A stretch of DNA of 64,000 bases from JAJRVM01 sp041752115 (GTDB lineage: Bacteria; Planctomycetota; Planctomycetia; Pirellulales; Pirellulaceae): assembly GCA_041752115.1 (NCBI GenBank), contig JBGSHS010000119.1:70307-134306 (forward strand), read 5' to 3'. This document shows, piece by piece, positions 41,501-46,643 of the stretch. The translations under genes and the position numbers were made by a program. The notes beneath the pieces are model-generated. The model was not told the origin of the DNA, made no database searches, and worked only from the letters and a program-made list of their open reading frames with translations. Each line of letters opens with the position of its first letter. The stretch's first letter is position 1.

Positions 41501-44500
41501 GATTGCTCGGGTCCAGCGGGTCGTAGCTGAAGTCCAGCAGCGTGGCGTTGAAAAGTTCGAATTCCTTACGGTAGAACGTAATTCGGCCGACAAACGCATC
41601 GATCCCCGCCCAGATGTACGCGCTCAGGCCGACCGAAACGCTCCCCTCCAACTCGAAGAGGTAGCTGGGATTGATGGAGACCAGCGCGCCGAATTCGCTC
41701 GGCCTGAGTTTGCCGTCGTCATTCAAGTCGTTCAGATCGAAACCGACTTCGGCGTAAATACCTCCCTCCACGCCGGCCTCGAATACGACGCCACTCAGCG
41801 CCGCCGAGGCGACAATCTCCGCATTCAAGGTCAACTCAGCTTGGTCGTCGGCACCGCTGCGGTGGTCGTCAATGTAGAATCCATCGAAGATGAGCAGGGG
41901 ATCATCGAATCCTCCGGCGGCAAACTGGCGAATGCCGGAAGTATCAAAACCGAAATCCAGATCGACGGTCGCGCCCACGTGCCCCTCGAGCCTTGCCTTG
42001 AGCAACGGCGGAATGATCGGGAAGCTCATGCCGTAGTCGAAATCCAACTCCAACTTCGGCATCTCGTATCGGAACAGGTCGACGTCTCTTCCAAGCAGCA
42101 ATCCGAACACCGTCATCGGATCGGTCAGCAGCGGGAACTTCAAACCCCCTCCTTCGAGACTCGTGACGAAGCTTTTCGTCTTCGCCGGTGCGCCCTTTTC
42201 GTCCAAGCGAGCCGACAAATTGAAATCGGGCACCTCTGTTGCAACGGTCTCCATATCGGCTATCGTTCGAACGTCGCCGAGCAGCGGAAAATCGCCGAAC
42301 GGAATCAAGATGTCGCCGCCGGTGTCCAACCCGTTCATCATCTCGACCAGCCCAATGACCGTCTTCACTCCCTCAATGAAGGCGGGGTTGAAGCTGTCAG
42401 GAGCAAGAAACGCCGCCAAGTCCAACAGCGTGGTCGGCTCCCCGGCCAGATCCGAGATCACCGGCAGCTCCATGGTCAAGACATCAATGATGGGCTCGAT
42501 GGGCTCGGTCACCTTCTGGACCTGCTCCAGGATCGGGCCCACGAAGCTGCTGATGAAGGTGCCCAAGTTCAACGTCACCTCGTTCAGCGCAATCACGGGC
42601 GACTCGCTGTAGAAGACCGCAGGACTGCCATCGCCGAATTGGTCGACCCCCAGGATCGTGACTCTCTCCGGTGTGAGGCCCAGATCGACGAATTGCCGCC
42701 CATCGTCTCCAGCCGCCACGACGACTTCGTCTTCTTCGTATGTCAGTCCGCCGTCACTGTTCCTGTAGGCGTATTCGTAGTAGATCGTCGATCCATCCGC
42801 AATGGTTCCCAGGTTCAACCAGAACCCATCCACGGTCGGCTCCGCGCGGGCGCCGACACTGCTTGTGTCGACGTGGAGGAAGTCCCAATCGATGTCCAGC
42901 TTGGTGCTGATCGAGGGAAAGGCATCACTATCGAAGCTGGTCTCGAGCGCCAGATTGACGTCGGCCCCGGCATTGACCGTGCCGACCACCATGCGCCGCA
43001 GGCCGACGGGATCCCCGATCATGGCGATCATCTCGTGGGAGCTCAGTCGACCATCCTCTTCCGTCAAGTAGGTTGCCCCGTAGTATCCGGGCTCTCGCAA
43101 ATCAATGCCGATCGAGCCGTAGACGCCCGTGTGCCCGTAGGGGTTCGGGATGTCGTTGGGGTCCCAGCGGTCGTCGATGTCATCCTCGTCCACGCAATCG
43201 GCGGCGGTGAACTTCAGGAAACCAAGTTCGGCGGAGAGCGTCGTCCCCTCCTGGAGCGAGAGCTGCGCGCGGAGTTCCGCCTCGTTGCCCTGATCGCAGA
43301 TCACGTAGAACTCCCATCCGTCAAGCATTACGCCGAAGCCGAGGCTCAACTCCCACTCCACGGACAGGTCGATCCCGCCGTCCAACGTCAGTCCGAGCCC
43401 CAGGGCATCGAGGCCCACGTCGAGGCCAACGTCGAGCGAGGTGCCGGCAATTTCGCCGCCCAGTTCCATCTTGAATTCCAGGGCACCGTCGACCAGGCCA
43501 ACCGCGACGTCGTCGGAGTTGACTTGTTCGTCACCGTTGACGTCTTTGAGCACAGGCTCGAGCACGTCGTAGATGCGCTGTTGGATAGCGAATACGAGGC
43601 CATCGGGCCCCGTCGCGACCAGGCCGGCAAGAACCTCGCCGAAGTCGCTGAAAACGGCGCTGCCCGCCTTCTCGAATTCCGGACCAATAATCGGGAGGTT
43701 CGCGAAGATGGCGTTGACACTGCCCTGGAAGTTGTCGAAGAACACTTCGACTCCGCCGGCGATGGCGTCGAGGGCTTCCTGCTGATTGAAAATCGTGGTG
43801 GCCAGCTGCATCAGTCCCGAGTCGCCGCCGCTGGGATCGACGACGATCTGGTCGTCCGTGTAGTCTGTCACACCAATCCCGGCGAGGATCGACTTCTGCG
43901 CGTTGCGATCAGAGACCAGTAACGTGTGCCCGACACCCGCCTGGTCCGCCAGATGGATGTGATCCCCTTCCTCCAATAGCCAGAGAGCCGAACTGGTCGG
44001 GACGGTGCCGTCGCCCTCAGTTCCCCGAACCTGGACATACCAGGTCTCGCCGGCCTCGGGAATGTGCCCCAACAGTTCGTCGAAGTTCTGAACGGTTGGA
44101 ACGATCGAGGGACCCGTGTGCTGATCGACACCGATGACCGTCGCGACGTCCGTCCCATGCACGACCGTCAGGTCGCCAGTCAGTCTTCCGATGAAACCCT
44201 CCGCCCCGACAGGATCGACACTATTCAAGTCCAGCAAGAGCGTGTTCTCGTAATCGCCGCTCAGCGCTTCGTAGGCACCGTCGAGGTTGCTGTCCAGCAA
44301 CTCGAATGTGGGCAAGAGGTCGTGTCCCGATCCGACGTACTGCTGAATGAAGTCCTTCGGGTCCATGTCGGGCGACATCTCGATTGGAGTTCCCGCGGGG
44401 TCCAGAATCGGTGTGCCCTGCTCAACCAAATCCCAGGCCGAATGGACGACCAGGCCCAGCCCTCGAGTTGACAGAGACGCGTTGAAATCGTTCTGCAGGA

Positions 44501-45212
44501 TGTTCCAAATATCACCCGATCCTTCGTTCGGCACCCCGACCAGGACCAGGTTACGGACCTCGGGAAGCGACCAATCGTCCGAGTCGATGTCGCCATCGCC
44601 GTCGGAGTCATACTGCTGGCCATAGGCGTTGCTGCTTTGGAGATAGCTGCGCGCCACCAGGCCGCCCGTACTGTGGGCGATGATGTCGACCGACTCCAGC
44701 ACCTGCCCTTCGATCGCAGACCACGCTTGTGCCGCTTCGTTGAGCCAGTAGCCCAGGTAATCTACGCCCGTCTCGTAAATGGCGTCGGTGATGCCCGCGG
44801 CTGTGACGTTCACCAGATTGCCGTCTTCCAGGCCATCCTGAGTCGCGACTGGCACCCGCCAGTCCCAGTTGGCCACAAACAGGTCCTGCCCTTGGGTGTA
44901 GCCGACGTTCACGAGCGTCTGGACCAGGTTGTCGTAGACATTTGCCAGCGGATCGACCTGCAGGTGATCGGGGGCGATACCCCGCTGCGTGAGCCAGACT
45001 TCGGTCGCCGTGTTATCGGCGGGCATCGTCCCGCCAAAGCCTGGGATCAGCAAGACGGGAGTGTGCGACAGAACCAATCGCTTCTCCAGCGGCTCCAGGA
45101 ACATGCGTCGCGCCAAAGGGTGCCGGGCGCAGCGCTGCCTGGCCCGGGAATCAAGGCATCGTTCGCTCAACCTGCGATTGCGCGAGGACCTGGAGTGCCG
45201 ATGGAGCGTCAT
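26514..45212 (-). CDS. Giant (6,232-residue) LEPR-type lipase-like multi-domain surface protein
   Basis: ATG 45212 has GAGGAG seven bases upstream. Residues 38-49 (FLEPLEKRLVLS) are the LEPR-type motif found at the start of large planctomycete exported proteins. Order of parts (approximate): alpha/beta-hydrolase lipase-like domain 50-480 with PVLLIPGFGG and nucleophile Ser181 in AHSTGG; an EF-hand-like loop near 205 and a dockerin-like one near 560; RTX calcium repeats 1390-1490; propeller repeats 2345-2480; a discoidin-like (F5/8C) domain 2490-2640; seven FG-GAP/VCBS repeats 3200-3560; more propeller repeats 3580-3930; PKD/Ig-like repeats 4225-5270; MBG repeats 5276-5504 and 5900-5978 flanking YDG repeats; terminal RTX repeats 6050-6120. 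It is probably cell-surface or secreted, calcium-stabilised, adhesive and lipolytic. There is no frameshift along 18.7 kb. Confidence 0.9.
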   Translation of the reverse strand: MTLHRHSRSSRNRRLSERCLDSRARQRCARHPLARRMFLEPLEKRLVLSHTPVLLIPGFGGTMPADNTATEVWLTQRGIAPDHLQVDPLANVYDNLVQTLVNVGYTQGQDLFVANWDWRVPVATQDGLEDGNLVNVTAAGITDAIYETGVDYLGYWLNEAAQAWSAIEGQVLESVDIIAHSTGGLVARSYLQSSNAYGQQYDSDGDGDIDSDDWSLPEVRNLVLVGVPNEGSGDIWNILQNDFNASLSTRGLGLVVHSAWDLVEQGTPILDPAGTPIEMSPDMDPKDFIQQYVGSGHDLLPTFELLDSNLDGAYEALSGDYENTLLLDLNSVDPVGAEGFIGRLTGDLTVVHGTDVATVIGVDQHTGPSIVPTVQNFDELLGHIPEAGETWYVQVRGTEGDGTVPTSSALWLLEEGDHIHLADQAGVGHTLLVSDRNAQKSILAGIGVTDYTDDQIVVDPSGGDSGLMQLATTIFNQQEALDAIAGGVEVFFDNFQGSVNAIFANLPIIGPEFEKAGSAVFSDFGEVLAGLVATGPDGLVFAIQQRIYDVLEPVLKDVNGDEQVNSDDVAVGLVDGALEFKMELGGEIAGTSLDVGLDVGLDALGLGLTLDGGIDLSVEWELSLGFGVMLDGWEFYVICDQGNEAELRAQLSLQEGTTLSAELGFLKFTAADCVDEDDIDDRWDPNDIPNPYGHTGVYGSIGIDLREPGYYGATYLTEEDGRLSSHEMIAMIGDPVGLRRMVVGTVNAGADVNLALETSFDSDAFPSISTKLDIDWDFLHVDTSSVGARAEPTVDGFWLNLGTIADGSTIYYEYAYRNSDGGLTYEEDEVVVAAGDDGRQFVDLGLTPERVTILGVDQFGDGSPAVFYSESPVIALNEVTLNLGTFISSFVGPILEQVQKVTEPIEPIIDVLTMELPVISDLAGEPTTLLDLAAFLAPDSFNPAFIEGVKTVIGLVEMMNGLDTGGDILIPFGDFPLLGDVRTIADMETVATEVPDFNLSARLDEKGAPAKTKSFVTSLEGGGLKFPLLTDPMTVFGLLLGRDVDLFRYEMPKLELDFDYGMSFPIIPPLLKARLEGHVGATVDLDFGFDTSGIRQFAAGGFDDPLLIFDGFYIDDHRSGADDQAELTLNAEIVASAALSGVVFEAGVEGGIYAEVGFDLNDLNDDGKLRPSEFGALVSINPSYLFELEGSVSVGLSAYIWAGIDAFVGRITFYRKEFELFNATLLDFSYDPLDPSNPPALATRNGNVLTLNMGSSADPLFQVGDNWQDETYTVTRRLADRDNDGVKEEYLVVSGRGTSQEFLAEGITTIWADAGAGNDTINIGEGVTADVELYGGLGNDKLYVRGSGNVHLDGGDGDDTLTVVNALQAELHGGLGSDTLQAVGASAAHLLGEEDNDVLIGGEGNDLLDGGGGDDKLSGGDGDDTLNGADGNDWLSGDAGDDTLDGSAGNDELLGGIGIDVLIGGVGDDRLTGGEGVDRLEGGAGSDRYYWDVRSGVDVFLEAADTGEFDEINVVGSQQIVDPGAPNPRYTVSDDQITVGRSHDGSSWQAQIEALADGLSNTILLSNIERIVVAPNGGSDTVTFDDLSETGVAYARVDVGLDDETGHNRVVFKGSEIGEEIVVRGITTADGNEIEVHHLIAGETTQKLFVRGGNSVRDRLEIQGLGGDDTLTVESGAVRAGDLIGVMLDGGIGSDTLTTVYSNVEVRGGDDANHDVLIIQDDSATASRPDLRLDDAELAVYHGGEVEHRISYSGIELLELNLDRPTTSEGSDLRILNSLPGALTIHGGGDDAVVIEALNAGTVTALNLAGSANTVTLGKNGSLQFLQSDLTISGGGTADHLIFDNLADPTDHVERPIVMSADGLMGAPLPPGRSVTFAGVEKVELQLGPGHDKVEVTNLAREVVVLGGGGIDTVDASLVDTLGRLDTVDVETVRLTDNRSGGDSWTVDETGLAAGDTTVLTTAGALASHILLSDHADSITVNAVNHQTWIKTRDGADEVRIVGSATGLSGIGAALVLNGGDTDASPDVLAIDDALRTSDTTGLISATRVTGFDMAPSASIDYAEFETLNFIGSDVHYTMAVAGVSAETDILLGSGVDAVSVLVRPGSESLAIEAGIEYDSLAFAPGPRADSAAIRLTDGTNGRQGQIVVGSSATASVEFTNIQRMRFDLPVTNDVLELDYTFAEASVAITGSGGDDSVTVTRSGSAVSFDGGSGYDKLAAAVQVVSGAPVPLGQLSFAPGLELLEIDSSTHALGIEWIAASGGIFAANADGTQLIIDNAGAVETKIIAGGTDTLTVQELADRSVNATINGNRVELISASQVLSPGSFLRDDPADDNDFTYSLGTLQGVADVASFGQFVYTASAGDHTVGVFRDQGDGQFTLLQVFQDGLDGVDSLAGVSRVVVSDDGQFVYVSAAPENALTVFGRDAESGLLTLIQVVRDGEGDVDGLQGVTDLALSGNTLYAVAPGDNALAVFAVEQDGQLALTEVIPNTPSRNVALGKTATQSPTYFSANVDESWCGADRAVDGNTDPVFHVSNANSIAVTFPQVGAWWEVELGGDYHLDRVQLFDRIGYPQQLSNFVVMVYNDDVDEQGTDVLVWRSPTISAVSAAGGGGLRLDLPGGTIGDRVRIENLGTDSRTLVIAECEVYSRGVIGLTGVNSVTVSEDGTRLYTTADNGSISVFGRDPGGNLSLFDLARPFFPTAVTSNLADRTPFYGSPDNIGYDLRDDYWVVFDLGAYRVFDQPGGDFNVYEIASNDVEFGDEAVDVSGDGVNWINVTDPRRAALSIPGDEAHGNPAYARSYDISTTGLESVRYIRVRGIDDDYDCGLFSCSGNRGFDFDAVGAFVVPATAMSVPGASDVVEIVMDDRRILGVLAESRSTVSLFDVSPTSPSGGAIWASLDVTSALNADMIVNNGTGTVDPDQDGWGAEHYSFITQSAAAQLGATAGNGLPDNGLITGSPLGFPVQLAYRNNENAYNAIRLDAGSPVSWSFEPADKTRYGSLVLFGASHNGDATIGVELQYADGSVENVSLNVDDWTNDSAELSLNSIPIINGMDWHRSGSWYNINDAAIFAIAVPADGSKTLVGLTFTQLSTSGASTAILGVSGRVLARPLEGPDIGAVKAIVGVRELRSGGRLPAIYALGEDGVGVYDVDPTSLSLRASDTAEFEGANPVGLHVTADRVYVADAGANAMRGIETELATEFLPPAHLAAGNGPRSIAAADFNGDGAIDLATANSDGSYGSNDFVSVLLANGDGSFREYRTFAVGDDASSIVAADLNGDGRLDIVTANYNSDNVSVLYGTGNGDFEAARNFAAGNQASSVAVGDLNNDAILDLVTHDYTYDKVCVLLGNSSGTYQSVVNHLIVPGSTGYQAGPHGVAVGDLNGDGKNDIVTANYISDDVSVLLGNGDGSFQGAINFPVLQDSVWFVTLADLNNDHRLDVVTANGYSNTVSVLLNTSEGIDTLTFSDAEVFVAGSTLHSVAVADLNGDGYLDLITPDTDNQYGTIDGVVVLPGNGDGSFHEPISLTAGDGVWSVAVSDMNGDGLLDLMTGNNYGDDISVIMAHGYYTLGAQMTATATEATMAHPLELSGLQSVTVTRDGQFVYAVNPASNALVVLAVDNQGSLSVVESYVDDRLSQTGAIDGLQGTRQVVVNSVHDQLYVLAPGESAVAVFDRNTSEGTLTFRQKVAVAANATSLAVAPDGSKLYVSDSAGLTILTRQPDGSLAALPEPYDSAGDGVIRAVASRGAGTLLFLTSDAGNSVQVLVDSGAEISLLQDIAGIVDPSDVAVSADGQYLCITSAVDNSLHIVKWDNANSRYDDTTMQTFREGEAGLRGIEGANSVALSPAGDYIYVTAGKSDALAVFRRNAQRERFEFAQIIRNGSSNSLGLRSPNSVAVDPISGRVFVSSSEGLGQTIGGLASFSLVASGVYDKDRHTRVFEGGDGWQIVGGEPGATAGLSYHDRDSSGDYSAGEDIWKDNGSQSGVYDVGDTLIFDGGDGMQVVGGAAGIQTGIYYYDQDSSRDYTAGEDIWNEVRRVAVTFSGLVSLNLTTGAGNDTVRLLAPPVSDGGPIAVNIETGGGNDTLLLSRFGGTTTVHTGNGADVVDIRIGEQGAILDVDSGDGDDEIALAGTAPGSTTTIEAGAGNDLLRVDGTGLAADVTLSAGNSVQTSGDILLFDAAGGGTLTTGGPAFPDGGSGTIAIPGTEYGEVTYSGLEHLAEIAMSVPNAGGPYAIVEGQANVTLDASLTLEPASRSVSYAWDVNGDEDYSDFSGTTITLTWSDLVGFGLGDNGEYVVSVRVTDISELTGDPALDVLVGKYTDAFATIRIANTAPSIRLEGGGVVEVGEQVFISFGVSTADPGDDTITQWSVDWGDGTMEVLGDGAESATHAYVTAGAYNVTVTATDEDGSYDEDNPETAGVVSVLPPASERIGISTVGTETDLQIKEGWGVTLRAIAPGEPSAWTWVVNGTSIAADPPAVGADPQVSEMSLSWSQLNVLGINDGGVGQSYPVSVIVSYGSTQSQRSETLLVLNAGPSATFTNIGPVDEGSSVTVSFASPSDPSPVDAAGPFTYSFNFGGGWTEPSSSPASTDIMLDAGSRLVLGRVYDKDLGYTEYSTLVAVREVPPVLSIVGGANVPEGSDCTLTFSAADLGDDAVARWILIWGDGTSDEVNASAGSLSHRYASDGRFDVIVTAIDEDGAYTLVHPVNIQNVAPRLLGVEGDLEVSEGDWITKSGSVTDVAGDAVTLTASLGTVTTGDPQSNTDGTQTWTWTWSYRASDGPDTMENVTISAIDDGGGETSAVFDLTIHNVAPVVKLRSMGLLVDGQADVFREGSLLTLVLQPQPDPGADALMQYIVDWGDGSPSETLEAPAPSGSLVPSSTLSHVYADNGAYTVQVTAMDDDGDWSQEELSVNIGNVAPAASIVSVSQPRIAGTPITVTGTATDPAGPNDPLNYTWSVFQDGVEYESGSGVVWSFTPGTKADYRIVLTVDDGDGGSTSVEETISVFNVSPALAISGSAESVEGAAYALNLSASSAIDFWTINWGDGRPLETVPGDLSIVEHVYANGPALCTISAVGTNEDGVFSAANTVVVTVQNAEPSVAADNLVVTVDEASLATNAGTFGDPSTDRVTISASLGEVSQWGGTWRWKHSPTDGPGESQTVTIFATDEDGAVSTTSFELVVVNVDPTATFSVTNPAWVTYGDTVTVTLTDPFDPSAGDVAAGFRYAFATSPDALAGATYDNSQPSAEFPFEMLSAGSHTFYARIIDKDGGFTEYVTDVFVVARPITVTANDQSKVYGQTDPALTYAYSGILVGTDEFTGTLSRAVGEDVGWYAIEQGDLALSSNYTLSYVGADLTITARPITVTANDQSKVYGEADPALTYSYSGTLVGTDGFTGTLSRAVGEDVGGYAIEQGDLALSSNYTLSYVGADLTITASPITITANDQSKVYGEADPALTYQITSGSLAGSDAFTGELARQPGEVVGTYAIGQGTLTLNANYDLTYGGADLTITTRTLAVTATGVHKVYDGTVDATVSLLDDRMADDELNVTYAAARFDSKDVGTGKTVSVSGISISGADAANYTLQNTAVTTTADITPLAITGSITAADKVYDGTTAATITGYTLEGLFDGDDVTYVGGMTVFADENAGTGKQVTATDLSLSGTDAGNYTVNGTAITTANIAKADATVVVSGGAWMYDGLAHGATGTATGVGGVDLSGFLTLGASFTDVPGGTAEWTFSGGLNYLDESDSVAIDITPATAVVEVVDYSGTYDAAQHTAQVTIAGVNGAVLASDAVSRTDAGHDEVTVSIGDLNYFPASGTAHINILKAPLEVTAMGVHKVYDGTTVATVTLGDNRIADDDLTVTCASAAFDTKDVGTGKPVTVSEISISGADGANYTLQNNTAETTADITARPITVTADDQTKIYGEADPTLTYQITSGSLAGGDAFTGELARQPGEEVGSYAITQGTLTAGTNYNLTFSGAYLEIVAGTGAWVVDGILKVVGTANDDDVAIGRLPFTNQLIVIATFLPGFCHCEKFQASGIDRIEVRLGQGNDVAVIASNVYLSAVLDGGSGNDILKGGSGHDIILGQEGNDLLVGCGGRDLLIGGDGSDRIVGNHDDDILISGRTAFDSHSVALLAIMDEWTRVDRDYATRVANLRGNGTDGLNQHFFLKVDGDDQTVFDDDARDILTGGWGTDWFLANSQHDDEGTRDWITDLSAAEFADDLDWIEQEVCLDDPEAE
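28700..29386 (-). repeat. Tandem 228-bp MBG-domain repeats inside the giant gene
   Basis: Two successive 76-residue units (29386-29159 and 29158-28931) are nearly identical in DNA, differing at only a few positions, and a third more divergent unit follows (to about 28700). Each begins ITVTANDQSKVYG and ends YVGADLTITA. Confidence 0.85.
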
Positions 45213-45607
45213 GAGTGCGTCTCCTCAAGAGAGATTTGTCGTCTGACGGGAGAATGCGGGACTGTGCTCATCGCATCTCGTTGAGCCACGCGGACAAGGA
45301 CGACCAGCAGGCTGCGCTATCGAAAACGCTCCCGCCGGCGCAGCGCAGGGCCGCGCGCTCCTTGCCCCATGTCGCGCGGGTGCCACACCAGACAGTGCGA
45401 CGTTTCCGGTTGGGAAGGCTCACAAATTCCCCGCAGCGCGGTGGAGAATCCACTGAGGGACGGGACACGGCGACGTTTCGAGCCAGAACGGTGGGAGGAA
45501 CCTGCTGGGAATCGCGGAAAAAAATAACGTCCCTGCATGCGGCTGCCCTCGCCAGAGGGTGGGCGGGTGGTTTCTCCCCAAGCCTAGCGCTCTGTGACAG
45601 CTAAGAA
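45213..45607. other. Divergent intergenic region between the giant gene and the sigma factor
   Basis: It carries the giant gene's ribosome site (minus strand, just above 45212) and must contain its promoter, which I cannot place. No gene is seen. The region runs into the inverted repeat at 45608-45730. Confidence 0.4.
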
Positions 45608-45730
45608 TTGGGGTGCCACTGGCTCTGCCAGTGCCAGGGTCCCACGGTGCCACTGGCTATGCCAGTGCACCTCCGGCCATCGGGCCGGCCATCGGGCACG
45701 GCTACACTGGCAGAGCCGTTGGCACCCCAA
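45608..45730. repeat. Compound palindrome of the CACTGGC-NNN-GCCAGTG family
   Basis: Outer arms 45608-45633 and 45705-45730 are inverted copies with two mismatches over 26 bases. Inside are two small hairpins with seven-base stems and three-base loops (45617-45633 and 45651-45667). Single members occur at 51584-51600 and 56328-56362. Confidence 0.8.
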
Positions 45731-45986
45731 GAGAAAGTTAAGCTGTTAGAAAGCATTAGAGGGCGATTCGCACTTCCCGCTGAAGACCCGCGAGGCCGTG
45801 AATCTGTTCATTTTTGACGAGCCTGCTGATTGCATCTTCCAGCTGGGGATGGCACACTTGGAGTTAGTTCACTCGCCAGGTGGCGCGCGGTTCCGTAGTG
45901 GCGAGAGGGTAAGTGTGTGGCAAGGCGACGGTCGCGACCCGATAGTTTGGTGTCGGGCCGACGATTCGATTGGGGCAGCAACTGCC

Positions 45987-46562
45987 ATGACGGAAGTCAC
46001 GCGGATTCTCTCAGCAATCGAACAGGGCGACGATTCGGCCACGGAGCAACTGCTGCCTCTGGTGTACGAAGAACTGCGGAAGCTGGCCGCGCAGAAGATG
46101 GCCCATGAGAAACCGGGCCACACGTTGCAGGCCACGGCTTTAGTTCATGAGGCGTACCTTCGGCTGGTGGACGTCGAGACGGTCCAGCAGTGGAACAGCC
46201 GGGGACATTTTTTCGCTGCCGCGGCCGAGGCAATGCAGCGGATCCTGGTGGAGAACGCGCGTCGAAAGCACCGCATCAAACACGGTGGGGCCCAACACCG
46301 TGTCACGCTGAGCGACTCCCTTTTGACGGAGTGCTCCGGCGATGAAGAACTGCTGTTGATCGATGAGGCCCTCGCCAAACTCGCCGCTGAGGAGCCGGCC
46401 AAGGCTCAATTGGTCAAGCTCCGCTACTTCGCCGGACTCTCCCTGACCGAAGCGGCAGGGGCGATGGGGATTTCGTACGCCACCGCCAAGCGATACTGGA
46501 CTTACGCTCGAGCCTGGCTTTATGCCGAGATTGATCAGGAGGAAGACAAAGGTTTGAGCTGA
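45987..46562 (+). CDS. ECF-type RNA polymerase sigma factor
   Basis: 191 residues from ATG 45987; the open frame reaches 45798, but the earlier part is unlike the family. Region 2 spans about 20-95 (LVYEELRKLAAQKM, TLQATALVHEAYLRLVD, FFAAAAEAMQRILVENARRK), and region 4 about 125-185 has the helix-turn-helix VKLRYFAGLSLTEAAGAMGISYATAKRYW. It belongs to the planctomycete-rich ECF group that is usually encoded beside a Ser/Thr kinase instead of a classical anti-sigma factor. Here the kinase-FGE gene begins 81 bases downstream on the same strand, so phosphorylation control of this sigma factor is a reasonable inference. Confidence 0.88.
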   Translation: MTEVTRILSAIEQGDDSATEQLLPLVYEELRKLAAQKMAHEKPGHTLQATALVHEAYLRLVDVETVQQWNSRGHFFAAAAEAMQRILVENARRKHRIKHGGAQHRVTLSDSLLTECSGDEELLLIDEALAKLAAEEPAKAQLVKLRYFAGLSLTEAAGAMGISYATAKRYWTYARAWLYAEIDQEEDKGLS

Positions 46563-46643
46563 CTGCTCGCAGGATCCTCAGATCGCTGCTGGTCCGAGAA
46601 CACGCACTGACACTCCGCGACCCCAGCTTTAAGGAATGGTCCC

